Shown piece by piece: positions 16,860-26,266 of a DNA stretch of 64,000 nt. The notes under the pieces were generated by a model that did no database searches, was not told the origin of the DNA, and was given only the letters and a program-made list of their open reading frames with translations. Numbering within the stretch: the first letter of the stretch is position 1; the number at the start of each line of letters is the position of its first letter. Source of the DNA: Ensifer adhaerens (GTDB taxonomy: Bacteria; Pseudomonadota; Alphaproteobacteria; Rhizobiales; Rhizobiaceae); NCBI RefSeq assembly GCF_002007205.1, contig NZ_LAZS01000012.1, positions 1-64,000 on the forward strand. Reading direction: 5' to 3'. Made by a program: the position numbers and the translations under genes.

Positions 16860-17747
16860 ATGGAATGGCTTTATGAATTCCCACACATGAACGACGATGC
16901 TCTTCGCACGCTGAAGAAAGCGATAGACGAAGGATTCCGGTCGTTCACGCGCGCCTATGGCGACACCATCGAGGGCTTCTTCTCCCCCTTGCAGCACTTT
17001 CTGATCGCTTCCGAGCGCTTCATGACCCAGACGCCCTGGCCCATTATTATCATGATCATCCTGGCGATCGCCTGGGGCGCGAGCAGAAGCTTGAAAGTCG
17101 TACTGGGCTGTCTGGTGACGCTTCTGGCGATCGGCTATTTCGACATGTGGGACGACACGATGCGGACGATCTCGATGATCTTCGTCTGCACGCTGCTGTC
17201 GATTGCCATCGGTATTCCGATCGGCATTCTGATGTCCCGTTCCGATCGCCTCCAGCGGGTCGTCAACCCGGCGCTCGACGTCATGCAGACCATGCCGAGC
17301 TTCGTCTATCTGATCCCGGTGGTAATGCTGCTCGGCATCGGCAAGGTGCCGGGGTTGATCGCGGTGGTGATCTACGCGATCCCGCCGATGATCCGCCTGA
17401 CGAATCTCGGCATCCGCCTGGTCGACAAGGATGTCCTCGAAGCCGCCGACGCCTTCGGCTCGTCCGGCTGGCAGAAGCTCAAGAACGTGCAGCTGCCGCT
17501 GGCCCTGCCGACGATCATGGCGGGCATCAACCAGACGATCATGATGGCGCTCGCCATGGTCGTCATCGCCTCGATGATCGGCGTCCAGGGCCTCGGCCAG
17601 CCGGTGCTGAAGGCGATCGCCAACCAGTACTTCACGCTGGGCATCTTCAATGGTCTCGCCATCGTCGGCATCGCCATCATCTTCGACCGCGTCAGCCAGG
17701 CATACGGCGAGAGACTGCAGAAACACCGGGAGATCGTCCATGGCTGA
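16860..17747 (+). CDS. Betaine ABC transporter permease (copy B)
   Basis: A 295-residue inner-membrane ProW-type protein, the paralogue of 5753-6640 with identical length. Nearly all membrane segments match, and the EAA loop reads EAADAFGSSGWQKLKNVQLPLALP. It starts after an AAAGGGG ribosome site and overlaps the ATPase start by eight bases, the same overlap as in copy A. This conserved gene junction supports duplication of the whole three-gene set. Confidence 0.92.
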   Translation: MEWLYEFPHMNDDALRTLKKAIDEGFRSFTRAYGDTIEGFFSPLQHFLIASERFMTQTPWPIIIMIILAIAWGASRSLKVVLGCLVTLLAIGYFDMWDDTMRTISMIFVCTLLSIAIGIPIGILMSRSDRLQRVVNPALDVMQTMPSFVYLIPVVMLLGIGKVPGLIAVVIYAIPPMIRLTNLGIRLVDKDVLEAADAFGSSGWQKLKNVQLPLALPTIMAGINQTIMMALAMVVIASMIGVQGLGQPVLKAIANQYFTLGIFNGLAIVGIAIIFDRVSQAYGERLQKHREIVHG

Positions 17748-18777
17748 CATCACGTTCGGCGGCATCAAGATCCGCCACCTCTACAAGATCTTCGGCCCGA
17801 ACGCAGGCGCGCACGTCGACGCCGTGCAAAAGGGCCTGACGAAAACCGAGCTCAACGAACAGCACGGACATGTTCTCGGTTTGCGCGACATCAATATCGA
17901 GATCCCGTCCGGCTGCATCCAGGTGATCATGGGCCTGTCGGGGTCGGGAAAGTCGACCCTCATCCGGCACATCAACCGCCTGATCGATCCGACGGCCGGC
18001 GAAGTGCTTGTCGACGGTGTCGACGTCGTCAAGATGGGCCAGCCGGAGCTGCGCGAGTTCCGCCGCCACCAGACAGCGATGGTGTTTCAGAAGTTCGCGC
18101 TGCTTCCGCATCGCAACGTTCTCGACAACACGCTTTACGGCCTTGAGGTTCAAGGCGTCGAGCGCGCGAAGGGCATAGACATCGCCATGCGATGGATCGA
18201 GCGCGTGGGGCTGAAGGGCTTTGAAAACAAGTATCCCAATCAGCTCTCCGGCGGAATGCAGCAGCGCGTCGGCCTTGCCCGTGCGCTTGCCAACGATGCG
18301 CCGGTTCTCCTGATGGACGAGGCCTACTCGGCACTTGATCCGCTCATCCGCATGGATATGCAGACGGTGCTTCTCGACCTGCAGAAAGAGATCAAGAAGA
18401 CCATCGTCTTCATCACCCATGATCTCGACGAGGCATTGCGGTTGGGGGATCAAATCGCGGTCTTGCGCGATGGCGAAGTCATCCAGCAGGGCACCAGTCA
18501 GGATATCGTCCTGAGGCCAGCAGACGACTACATCGCCAACTTCGTCAAGGAGGTGAACCGTGGTCGGGTCGTTCATGTCGAGGCCGTCATGACACCGGTC
18601 GCCGCCGATCACGCCGTCAACGGCGCGACGCTGAGCACGGGAAGCACGATCGAAGCTGCCCTGAAGATCCTGGCGCACAAGGAGGCCAAGGATCTGGTGG
18701 TGGTCAATGCCGTCGGCATGCCCGTCGGCGTCGTCGATCTGAAGCGGCTGGCCGCAGCGGTCGTAACGCCGCATTGA
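17740..18777 (+). CDS. Betaine ABC transporter ATP-binding protein (copy B)
   Basis: A 345-residue ProV-type ATPase, the paralogue of 6633-7709. It has Walker A GLSGSGKSTL, signature LSGGMQQRVGLARA and Walker B LLMDEAYSALDPL. The C-terminal CBS-like tail (STIEAALKILAHKEAKDLVVV) is shorter and clearly diverged from copy A, suggesting relaxed or altered regulation. It couples ATP hydrolysis to uptake through the adjacent permease and is followed after 108 bases by a DapA homologue. Confidence 0.92.
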   Translation: MADITFGGIKIRHLYKIFGPNAGAHVDAVQKGLTKTELNEQHGHVLGLRDINIEIPSGCIQVIMGLSGSGKSTLIRHINRLIDPTAGEVLVDGVDVVKMGQPELREFRRHQTAMVFQKFALLPHRNVLDNTLYGLEVQGVERAKGIDIAMRWIERVGLKGFENKYPNQLSGGMQQRVGLARALANDAPVLLMDEAYSALDPLIRMDMQTVLLDLQKEIKKTIVFITHDLDEALRLGDQIAVLRDGEVIQQGTSQDIVLRPADDYIANFVKEVNRGRVVHVEAVMTPVAADHAVNGATLSTGSTIEAALKILAHKEAKDLVVVNAVGMPVGVVDLKRLAAAVVTPH

Positions 18778-18885
18778 GCGGCGGGAGCCTGCACATATTC
18801 AATGGAAACCTAGGAGCCCGGGCCAAGCGTCGCCACGGCGGAAGCCGCTCGTCCAAGTTCCGGCCCTATCGATGGAGAAAACATC

Positions 18886-19797
18886 ATGAAGTTCGAAGGC
18901 ATCTACACCCCGGCCGTCACGCCGATCGGCCACGACGGGCAAATCGACCGCAAGGGCTTTGCAGCCGTGCTCGAGTCCCTCATCGAAGCCAGGGTTCACG
19001 GCATCATCATTGGCGGATCGACGGGGGAATACTACGCCCAGAGCGCAGAGGAGCGGTTCAACCTCGCTGCCCTCGCCAAGGATGTGATCGGTTCACGGCT
19101 CCCGCTCGTTGTTGGCACGGGTGCCACGAGAACGGAAGACTCCGTGGCGTTTGCCAAGGCCGCCAAAGAGATCGGCGCCGACGCCATTCTCGTGTCGTCG
19201 CCGCCCTACGCCTTGCCGACCGAGGAGGAGAATGCGGCCCACGCGCTGACGGTGGATCGGGCGGCGGGTCTACCGATCATGCTCTACGACTACCCGGCCC
19301 GCATGGGCGTGATGATGGGCGACGCGTACTTCTCCCGCGTCAGCGAATCGAGAAACGTCGTGGCGATCAAGGAAAGCTCCGGCGACATGGCCAATCTGCA
19401 TCTGCTCGCCCGCAAGTATCCTAACATCGCACTTTCCTGCGGCTGGGATGACCAGGCACTCGAATTCTTCGCCTGGGGCGCAAGGAGCTGGGTCTGCGCC
19501 GGCTCCAACTTTCTGCCCAAGGAACACGTCGCCCTTTATGAGGCCTGCGTCATCGAGAAGAACTTCGACAAGGGACGGGCGATCATGACGGCGATGCTGC
19601 CGCTCATGGATTTCCTCGAAGGCGGCAAGTTTGTCCAGTCGATCAAACACGGTTGCGAACTGGCCGGCCTGCCAGCGGGACCAGTCCGCGCGCCGCTCGG
19701 TCCGCTCAATGCCGAAGAAAAGGAAACGCTCCAGACGATCGTCGCCACATTGAAGCGCAATGTCGCTGAGATCACCGATGGAAACCGCCATGCGTGA
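18886..19797 (+). CDS. DapA/dihydrodipicolinate synthase family protein (copy 2)
   Basis: A 303-residue class I aldolase-family TIM barrel with Schiff-base K162 (AIKESSGDM), Y134 (MLYDYP) and a GGSTGEYY loop at 43-50, closer to canonical than copy 1. GGAG lies upstream of the ATG. It is paired with an FAD oxidase 63 bases downstream, mirroring the pair at 13427/14315. Likely a cyclic-imine hydratase/deaminase or keto-acid lyase acting on the oxidase product; biosynthetic lysine synthesis is unlikely in this setting. Confidence 0.85.
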   Translation: MKFEGIYTPAVTPIGHDGQIDRKGFAAVLESLIEARVHGIIIGGSTGEYYAQSAEERFNLAALAKDVIGSRLPLVVGTGATRTEDSVAFAKAAKEIGADAILVSSPPYALPTEEENAAHALTVDRAAGLPIMLYDYPARMGVMMGDAYFSRVSESRNVVAIKESSGDMANLHLLARKYPNIALSCGWDDQALEFFAWGARSWVCAGSNFLPKEHVALYEACVIEKNFDKGRAIMTAMLPLMDFLEGGKFVQSIKHGCELAGLPAGPVRAPLGPLNAEEKETLQTIVATLKRNVAEITDGNRHA

Positions 19798-19860
19798 GCG
19801 AATGACTGCCGCCGAAGTGATCGCCAGGTCGCGCCTTGAACCCATGAAAGAGGCGTTCCG

Positions 19861-21207
19861 ATGATCACGCGGCCCGTCAAACGCTTGCCGGTCGAAAATG
19901 GCATCTCGGGCTGGGAGGCGATTAGCCAACGTTCGTTTCCGGTCCGCTGTCTCGAAGGCAGGGTGAACGCGGACTGGCTGATCATCGGCGCGGGCTTTGC
20001 CGGTCTCTCGGCAGCGCGCCGGCTGCTGCAACTGCATCCCGATGACAAGATCGTCGTTCTCGAGGCGAGTGAAGTTGGCAAGGGCACGTCGGGCCGGAAC
20101 TCCGGCTACATGATCGACGTGCCGCACAACCTTTCATCCAGCGAATATTCGAGCGGAGGCGCCGACAGCACGCGCCGGGAAATGGCCCAGAACCGGTACG
20201 CGATCGAATTCGCCAGGCGAGCGGCGGAAGCCTATGGAATGTCGCGCGAGACCTTCGACCCCGCCGGCAAGATCAATGCAGCTGCGACGGCCCGCGGCAT
20301 GAAACTCAACGTGAGTTTTGGCCAGTCGCTCAAGGCGGCTGGGGAGAAGCATACCTTCCTCGACGCCGCCGAGATGCGGGAGATAACGGGATCGAACTAT
20401 TACCTCGGCGGCCTCTATACGCCCGGCGCGGTGCTGATCCAGCCGGCGGACTACGTGCGCCAGTTCGCTGCCGGACTTTCACACGACATTGATGTCTTCG
20501 AGCGCTCCCCAGTGACGTCGCTCCGGCGCGACAATGGGACTTGGATGGCATTGACGACGCTCGGATCGGTCTGCGCGCCCAAGGTCATCCTGGGCGTCAA
20601 CGGCCATGTGGAGGATTTTGGCCATTTCGGCGGGCGACTGATGCACATCTTCGCCTACGCCTCCATGACCGCGCCGTTTCCGGCAGATGATTTCGGCCAC
20701 AAGGCTTCCGGTCGGGATCGCTGGGCCTTGCTCCCGGCCGATGCCATGGGCGCCACGGTACGAAAGATCACATCAGGTAATCAGTCGCGCATCGTGATCC
20801 GCACCAGATACACTTACGACACGACGCTCACCCTGTCGCAAAGCCGCCTCTCGAAAATGGCGCAAGCGCATCGACGTTCGATGGATGCGAGATTTCCTAA
20901 CCTCGAGGGAATACCGTTCGAGCACAGTTGGGCAGGCCGTCTTTGCCTCAGCCTCAACCACGTACCGGCCTTTGGCGAGATCGACGAGGGGCTTTTTTCC
21001 GCGTGCTGCGAGAACGGGCTTGGCACCGTCAAAAGCACGCTCGCCGGCATGATGGCTGCCGACTTGGCGACCGGGTTCACCTCACGGGAACTCAAGGAAT
21101 ATATGAACCACCGCGGCCCAACCCGGCTCCCGCCCGAGCCGTTTGCCTGGCTCGGGATAAACTCAGTGATCCGGTTGCAAGAACTGCGCGCAGGTCGCGA
21201 GGGGTGA
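19861..21207 (+). CDS. FAD-dependent amino acid/amine oxidase, DAO family (copy 2)
   Basis: A 448-residue flavoprotein with WLIIGAGFAGLSAARRLL as dinucleotide fold and GRNSGYMIDVPHNLSSSEY, the same subgroup signature as 14315-15661. The C-terminal FAD region is CCENGLGTVKSTLAGMMAADL. It probably oxidises an N-methylated or cyclic amino acid and releases an imine for the DapA homologue. Last gene of the transporter B operon before the AraC-type regulator. Confidence 0.83.
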   Translation: MITRPVKRLPVENGISGWEAISQRSFPVRCLEGRVNADWLIIGAGFAGLSAARRLLQLHPDDKIVVLEASEVGKGTSGRNSGYMIDVPHNLSSSEYSSGGADSTRREMAQNRYAIEFARRAAEAYGMSRETFDPAGKINAAATARGMKLNVSFGQSLKAAGEKHTFLDAAEMREITGSNYYLGGLYTPGAVLIQPADYVRQFAAGLSHDIDVFERSPVTSLRRDNGTWMALTTLGSVCAPKVILGVNGHVEDFGHFGGRLMHIFAYASMTAPFPADDFGHKASGRDRWALLPADAMGATVRKITSGNQSRIVIRTRYTYDTTLTLSQSRLSKMAQAHRRSMDARFPNLEGIPFEHSWAGRLCLSLNHVPAFGEIDEGLFSACCENGLGTVKSTLAGMMAADLATGFTSRELKEYMNHRGPTRLPPEPFAWLGINSVIRLQELRAGREG

Positions 21208-21404
21208 TCCCTCTCGGGCAACGCGATGGGTGGATGGAACGTGCGTTCATGCCGTGAATGAGCGTCTGCGGGGAGGCACTGTACTGCCGAATTTTCGTGC
21301 AGATGAGCCCCTTGGGCTATGCCCTCAGCAAGCGGATTTGAGGAGCGCGCCTCCGCTACGCGCAAAGGTGCCAACCAGGGCTTCGGCGGAGAGGTAGGTT
21401 TTCT

Positions 21405-22400
21405 ATGACAACGACCATGCAATCCAACACAGCATCGACGAACCGCCTCAAGATCGGTTTCGTGCTGGCCCGGTCCTTCACGCTTTCCGCCTTCGCCCTC
21501 TTTGTCGATACGCTCCGGCTGGCGAGCGACGAACTCGACAAGTCCGGCCGCATCCGAGCCGACTGGCAGGTGCTCGGCAACACGAGGCATCTGATCGCTT
21601 CGAGCTGCGGCGTGCAGGTGGCGCCGACATCGGGCCTCGTAGACCCTGTCCAATTCAACTACATCGTCGTGGTCGGCGGTTTGCTCAACAGTGAGAACCC
21701 GATAGACGACGAGACGATCGCCTTCCTCAAGAAGGCCGCCGTTCGAAAAGTTCCGTTGATCGGCCTGTGCACAGGGACCTTCATACTGGCTGAAGCCGGC
21801 CTGATGAACGGACACAATGTTTGCGTCAGCTGGCTTCACTATAAGGCTTTTCGCGAACGGTTCCCGGGTCTCAAGGTTCGTTCGGACCGCCTCTTCAACC
21901 TGGAGCGCAGCCGCGGATCCTGCGCCGGCGGCAGCAGTGCTGCCGACATGGCAGCCCATATCGTGCGGCTACACATCAGCAAGGAAGCGGAACGGAACGC
22001 GCTCGAAGTGCTGCAGATCGACAAGGCGCGCTCGCATCTTCACGTCCAGCCTCGGAAACCGCTCTCGATCGAGAGCAACGATCCCCGTTTGAACGCTGCC
22101 CTCATCATCATGGAGCAGCATACCGAAAACACGATTTCGATCCCTGAACTGGCCGCCTCCGTCGGCTTGTCCCGGCGGCAGCTGGAACGCCTGTTCATGG
22201 AAAAGGCGAAGATGTCGCCGGCCCTGGTCTATCGGAAGTTCCGGCTGGAACGGGCCAAGCACCTTCTCACGCAGACCGATGCATCACTGATCGAAATCGC
22301 GCTCGAGGTTGGCTTCGAGAGTGCCGGGCACTTCTCCCGAATATTTGCGAAGGCCTACGGACAAACGCCGAGCTCGCTGAGAGCACAACATCATATATGA
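21405..22400 (+). CDS. GlxA-type AraC regulator with DJ-1/PfpI domain (GbdR/CdhR-like)
   Basis: A 331-residue regulator. The N-terminal 1-195 is a class I glutamine-amidotransferase-like domain with a cysteine in the elbow (IGLCTGTFILAEAGL), and residues about 230-325 hold two AraC helix-turn-helix motifs (ISIPELAASVGLSRRQLERLF and LIEIALEVGFESAGHFSRIF). The family includes GbdR and CdhR, activators of glycine-betaine and carnitine catabolism, so its place at the end of the betaine block suggests it senses a betaine intermediate. The 197 bases before it and the 180 after it show no gene. Confidence 0.88.
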   Translation: MTTTMQSNTASTNRLKIGFVLARSFTLSAFALFVDTLRLASDELDKSGRIRADWQVLGNTRHLIASSCGVQVAPTSGLVDPVQFNYIVVVGGLLNSENPIDDETIAFLKKAAVRKVPLIGLCTGTFILAEAGLMNGHNVCVSWLHYKAFRERFPGLKVRSDRLFNLERSRGSCAGGSSAADMAAHIVRLHISKEAERNALEVLQIDKARSHLHVQPRKPLSIESNDPRLNAALIIMEQHTENTISIPELAASVGLSRRQLERLFMEKAKMSPALVYRKFRLERAKHLLTQTDASLIEIALEVGFESAGHFSRIFAKAYGQTPSSLRAQHHI

Positions 22401-22580
22401 GCAATCCAGCGGCCGTCTCAATGAGAAACGCGCGGCAGTGTGCGGCAAAGGGGCTGCGTGCCGCGCACTGGACGTAGCAGTTGATGCATTATGCGACCCT
22501 AACCGCACAAAACCTGACCATATGAAGACCTCGGACTAATCCGTACGAAACCAAGCCAGGGCTTGACGGCGATCGCAGTT

Positions 22581-23909
22581 TCAGTTCGCCTTCAGCGCGG
22601 CCTCAATCGTCGCGAAGATCGTCTCGACCTCATGCTCACCGATGGTGAGCGGCGGCGACAGCACGATCGTGTTTGCCACCGGACGAACGAGCACTCCGTG
22701 TTCGAAGCAGTGCTCGTAGACTTTCCTGGCCAGCTCCTTCCCGCTGACGGGATCCTCTCCAAGTTCGATGCCGGCGAGCAGACCGAGGTTGCGGATGTCG
22801 ACGACCCCTGGAAGACCCTTGAGGCTGTGGGCGCATGTTTGCCAATGCGGCTCAAGCCGCGCTGCCCTTTCGAACAGGCCTTCGGAAACATAGACATCGA
22901 GCGACGCGAGGCCGGCCGCCGCTGCCAGCGGATGGCCGGAATAGGTGTAGCCGTGGGACAATTCGACGGCACCCGAGGCCGCTTTCCCGGTGACCGTGTT
23001 GTAGATGGCGCTTGAGGCGATCACGCCGCCCATCGGAACCGCGCCGTTGGTCATCCCTTTCGCGACCATCAGGAGATCGGGTATGACCCCGAAGCGATCG
23101 GCCGCAAAGGGCCGGCCAAGCCGCCCGAAGCCGGTGACGACCTCGTCAAAGATCAACAGGATGCCATGGCGTGAACAGAGATCGCGCAACCGTTCGAGAT
23201 ATCCCACCGGTGGCACGAGCACGCCGGTCGAACCGGCGACAGGTTCGACGATAACGGCTGCGATCGTCGAGGCGTCGTAGGTCGCGATCATCTGTTCGAG
23301 TGCATCGGCAAGCTCTGCACCGTGGCGAGGCTGACCGAGGCTGAAGGCGTTCCTTGCCGGATCGTGCGTATGGGGCAGGTGAACCGCGCCCGGCAAGAGC
23401 ATGCCAAACTGCTTCTTGTGCGGCCCCATTCCGGCGGCCGACAGGCCCCCGAAACCAACACCGTGATAGCCGCGCTGGCGCCCGACGATACGCTGGCGCT
23501 GCCCCTCCCCCCGTGCGTGATGATAGGCAAGCGCGATCTTGATCGCCGTATCGGCGGCTTCGGAACCCGAATTGGTAAAGAATATATGGTTCATATCCGC
23601 CGGAGCGATCGACGTCAGCCGATTGGCATATTCGAAAACCAGCGGGTGCCCGAGGCCGAACGAGGAGGCGAAGTCCAGCCGCGCCGCCTGCTTCTGGATC
23701 GCCTCGACGATCCGCGGATGACCATGCCCGGCGTTGACGCACCAGAGACCGGCAATGGCGTCGAGCAGGCGATGGCCGTTGCTGGTGAAGTAGTAGAGCC
23801 CTTCGGCATGCGAGATGAGTGCCGCATTCGACTTGAAATCCCGGTTTGCCGTGAACGGCATCCAATAGGCATCAAGGCTGTTCGGGCCGGGCGTGGTGAG
23901 CGTATCCAT
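22581..23909 (-). CDS. Class III omega-aminotransferase (beta-alanine/omega-amino acid:pyruvate type)
   Basis: A 442-residue PLP enzyme. D255 (LLIFDEVVTGFGR) contacts the pyridine nitrogen and K284 (MVAKGMTNG) forms the Schiff base. The N-terminal DAYWMPFTANRDFK segment is typical of omega-amino acid:pyruvate aminotransferases. It converts a primary omega-amine or beta/gamma-amino acid to an aldehyde or keto acid. It lies 57 bases after the C45 acyltransferase gene on the same strand. With the ALDH at 31363 it gives a route from a released amine to an acid. Exact amine unknown. Confidence 0.9.
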   Translation of the reverse strand: MDTLTTPGPNSLDAYWMPFTANRDFKSNAALISHAEGLYYFTSNGHRLLDAIAGLWCVNAGHGHPRIVEAIQKQAARLDFASSFGLGHPLVFEYANRLTSIAPADMNHIFFTNSGSEAADTAIKIALAYHHARGEGQRQRIVGRQRGYHGVGFGGLSAAGMGPHKKQFGMLLPGAVHLPHTHDPARNAFSLGQPRHGAELADALEQMIATYDASTIAAVIVEPVAGSTGVLVPPVGYLERLRDLCSRHGILLIFDEVVTGFGRLGRPFAADRFGVIPDLLMVAKGMTNGAVPMGGVIASSAIYNTVTGKAASGAVELSHGYTYSGHPLAAAAGLASLDVYVSEGLFERAARLEPHWQTCAHSLKGLPGVVDIRNLGLLAGIELGEDPVSGKELARKVYEHCFEHGVLVRPVANTIVLSPPLTIGEHEVETIFATIEAALKAN

Positions 23910-23966
23910 GTGATTGGGCCTTCTGTTCGCTGGGCAAGCGCACCGGCAAGGCGCGCCGGTAGGCCT

Positions 23967-25085
23967 TCAGGCCGCGATTTCATCTCGGTAGGTCGGGTAG
24001 CTCTTGAAGCTCGGATTGTCGGCCGGCAGCACCGCGAGTTCCATCTCGCCGGCCGCAGGCCGCATCACGATGGTCGCGACCGTCGCTGAGACATGGCCAC
24101 GCGACGAACGATGTGGCGGACGGCAGACGGCATAGGGATAACCGAACTTGTCAGAAAGCGCGGCCTTGACTTCGGTGACCCCGATCTTGTCGGACTTTTC
24201 GAGAATGCGGCGAACGCGCCAGTCGCGATAAAAGCTGTCCGACCAGCTTGAGTGGGCCTGCTCGCGCAATTTCAGAAGCGCCGTTTGGCTCTGCCAATGG
24301 TTGGCATGCACGATGAGATCGTTTTCCGGATAGATGTTGAACGCTTCGTCCGGCGCGCATTCGAAGCTGACGGCAAAGCCATCCTTGTGGCTCACGATGA
24401 TGTTGTTCGACGCCGACTTCCTCGTTCCAGCCACGGCGCGCATCGCCATCGCCAGATGTTCCTGTTGCAGGACCATGCGCCGGATGAGTGCCAGCGGCAC
24501 GCCATCGCCGGCAAAGTCGCGATCGCTCTCGAGATAATTGGCCGTGACGGCGATGCCCTTGTCGTTCATCCCGCTGCGTGCAAGGCCACCGGCCTCGGTG
24601 AACGTCTGGTAGGACGGACCTTCATCCGGTTTGACGCGCAAGACGATCGCCGTCTCCGCGCATTCTGCCATCCAGTCCCAGTTCTGCGCGTGCACGAGCT
24701 CTCCCGTGGCGCTGCGCTCGGGCAGGACAACGACACCGGTGCAGCCATCGCCCGAATGCTCGGCCCTCGCCGCCTGGGTCCTTCGCGCCCTCGCAAGGAT
24801 CTCGGTACGGGCATTGATCAGTACGACGTGCTCGAACGGCAAGTTCGCACCTTCGGCTATGCCCTTCATCTCCACCACGAAGTTTGGGTCGAATGCCTCG
24901 ATGAGGGGCACATAGCCGGCAACGATCGATTTCAGGTCGTCGGCCAAGACCCCGAGCGTCGCAAGCCGGCCAGCATACAGATCGACGCTGCGACGCACAC
25001 GGTCCTTCGCCTGCTGCCCATACTGACGCCCACGCTCGAGCGGAGTTCCTGAGATCGAAACGAACGGAAACGGTGCGGCGGTCAT
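23967..25085 (-). CDS. Peptidase C45 family acyltransferase/amidohydrolase
   Basis: A 372-residue Ntn-hydrolase of the acyl-CoA:6-aminopenicillanate acyltransferase (C45) family. The nucleophile candidate is C115 in SGDGCTGVVV, which is expected to become the N-terminus after self-cleavage; NWDWM downstream (about 135-139) is a family feature. There is no signal peptide, so it should act in the cytosol on an imported substrate. Bacterial members mostly hydrolyse amide bonds of N-acylated amines or peptides. It is divergent from a GntR regulator and a peptide importer, which suggests the imported compound is its substrate. Confidence 0.85.
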   Translation of the reverse strand: MTAAPFPFVSISGTPLERGRQYGQQAKDRVRRSVDLYAGRLATLGVLADDLKSIVAGYVPLIEAFDPNFVVEMKGIAEGANLPFEHVVLINARTEILARARRTQAARAEHSGDGCTGVVVLPERSATGELVHAQNWDWMAECAETAIVLRVKPDEGPSYQTFTEAGGLARSGMNDKGIAVTANYLESDRDFAGDGVPLALIRRMVLQQEHLAMAMRAVAGTRKSASNNIIVSHKDGFAVSFECAPDEAFNIYPENDLIVHANHWQSQTALLKLREQAHSSWSDSFYRDWRVRRILEKSDKIGVTEVKAALSDKFGYPYAVCRPPHRSSRGHVSATVATIVMRPAAGEMELAVLPADNPSFKSYPTYRDEIAA

Positions 25086-25216
25086 CTGTCTTCTCTTTCA
25101 CTCTATGTTGCGTTTTGTGTTGTTAAAATGCATTATCGCAAGGAATTGTCCAGAGGAAATCGAACAGCTATGTCAAAAGCGCACCCCAAAGACCGACCAG
25201 ACCCTGGAGCCAGTTG

Positions 25217-26128
25217 ATGAGCACGGAAAGCAGCCCGAGCGCGTTGCAGATCGACATTGCCCGGCAGATCCTGCTTCAGGCACAAAAAGAAGGCTGGCGG
25301 GCCGGTCATCCGATTGTCGAGAAGACCCTGGCAACCATGTTCGGCGTATCGCGCACGCCGATGCGGGCCGCCCTCGAGATCCTTGCGACCAAGGATCTCG
25401 TGCGTCTCATCCCCAACAAAGGCTTTATCGCCGCCACCGATCTCGGCAACGGCACCTACATCGAGACATTCAGCGAGAGCGAAACGGAACGCCTGAAGCA
25501 GCAGATCCTGCGTGACCGCTCTGTCGGCACCATTCCGCAGGAAGTGTCGGAAAACGAGCTGACGGAACGCTACGGCATTGCCCGCGGCACGATCCGCAAG
25601 GCGTTGACACAATTGTCCTCGCAAGGCCTCATTCACCGCCAGCGCGGCCACGGATGGGCGTTTGTCGATTCACTCGACAGCGCGGAAAGCCTGGCGGAAA
25701 GCTACCGTTTTCGCATCGCGATCGAGCTTGCGGGCCTTGCCGAGCCGAACTACCGCGCCGATCCGGATGCGCTGAAGGCCCTCATTGCTGAACACGAAAG
25801 CATGTTCGAGCAGATCAATGCCGCGGGCAGCATCCCCCGCGACAGTTGGTTGAAACTGAATGCCTCCTTCCACGAGACACTCGCCGCATGGTCCGGCAAC
25901 CGCTTCATCCTGCAATCCGTGCGCATGCAAAACGACCTCAGACTGCTGCGCGAGTCCTCGGTGTTCGATCGGCTCCGGCCCGAGCGCATGGAGAGGTCGC
26001 TGACGGAGCACATCCAGATTCTCAGGTATATCGGCTCCGGCGAGATCGAATTCGCCCAGCTTGCGCTGCGTCGCCACCTCGAATCCACGCTGCAGAAGGT
26101 CGAGGACCGTATCCGCAGCGAAAGATAA
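25217..26128 (+). CDS. GntR-type regulator with two N-terminal winged helices and FCD domain
   Basis: A 303-residue protein from the ATG at 25217 (a TTG one codon earlier is also in frame), with GGAG upstream. Residues about 10-75 form one winged helix (LATMFGVSRTPMRAALEILATKDLV) and 85-150 a second (LTERYGIARGTIRKALTQLSSQGLI); an FCD-type helical domain fills 155-300. Tandem winged helices in a GntR protein are unusual. It is divergent from the C45/aminotransferase genes and precedes the peptide ABC importer, so it probably controls this cluster. A second protein with the same architecture is at 51218. Confidence 0.85.
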   Translation: MSTESSPSALQIDIARQILLQAQKEGWRAGHPIVEKTLATMFGVSRTPMRAALEILATKDLVRLIPNKGFIAATDLGNGTYIETFSESETERLKQQILRDRSVGTIPQEVSENELTERYGIARGTIRKALTQLSSQGLIHRQRGHGWAFVDSLDSAESLAESYRFRIAIELAGLAEPNYRADPDALKALIAEHESMFEQINAAGSIPRDSWLKLNASFHETLAAWSGNRFILQSVRMQNDLRLLRESSVFDRLRPERMERSLTEHIQILRYIGSGEIEFAQLALRRHLESTLQKVEDRIRSER

Positions 26129-26266
26129 CGCCTGCCGAGAGCGGGTAACCTCTTCATTTGCAGAGGCGGAAAAGGTCCGCGATTTTTTGTATTGCATTAT
26201 GAGCGAACAAAAGGCACAATTTGATCAACCACAAAAACGGGACAGACCGCGAAGAGGAGAACTGAG

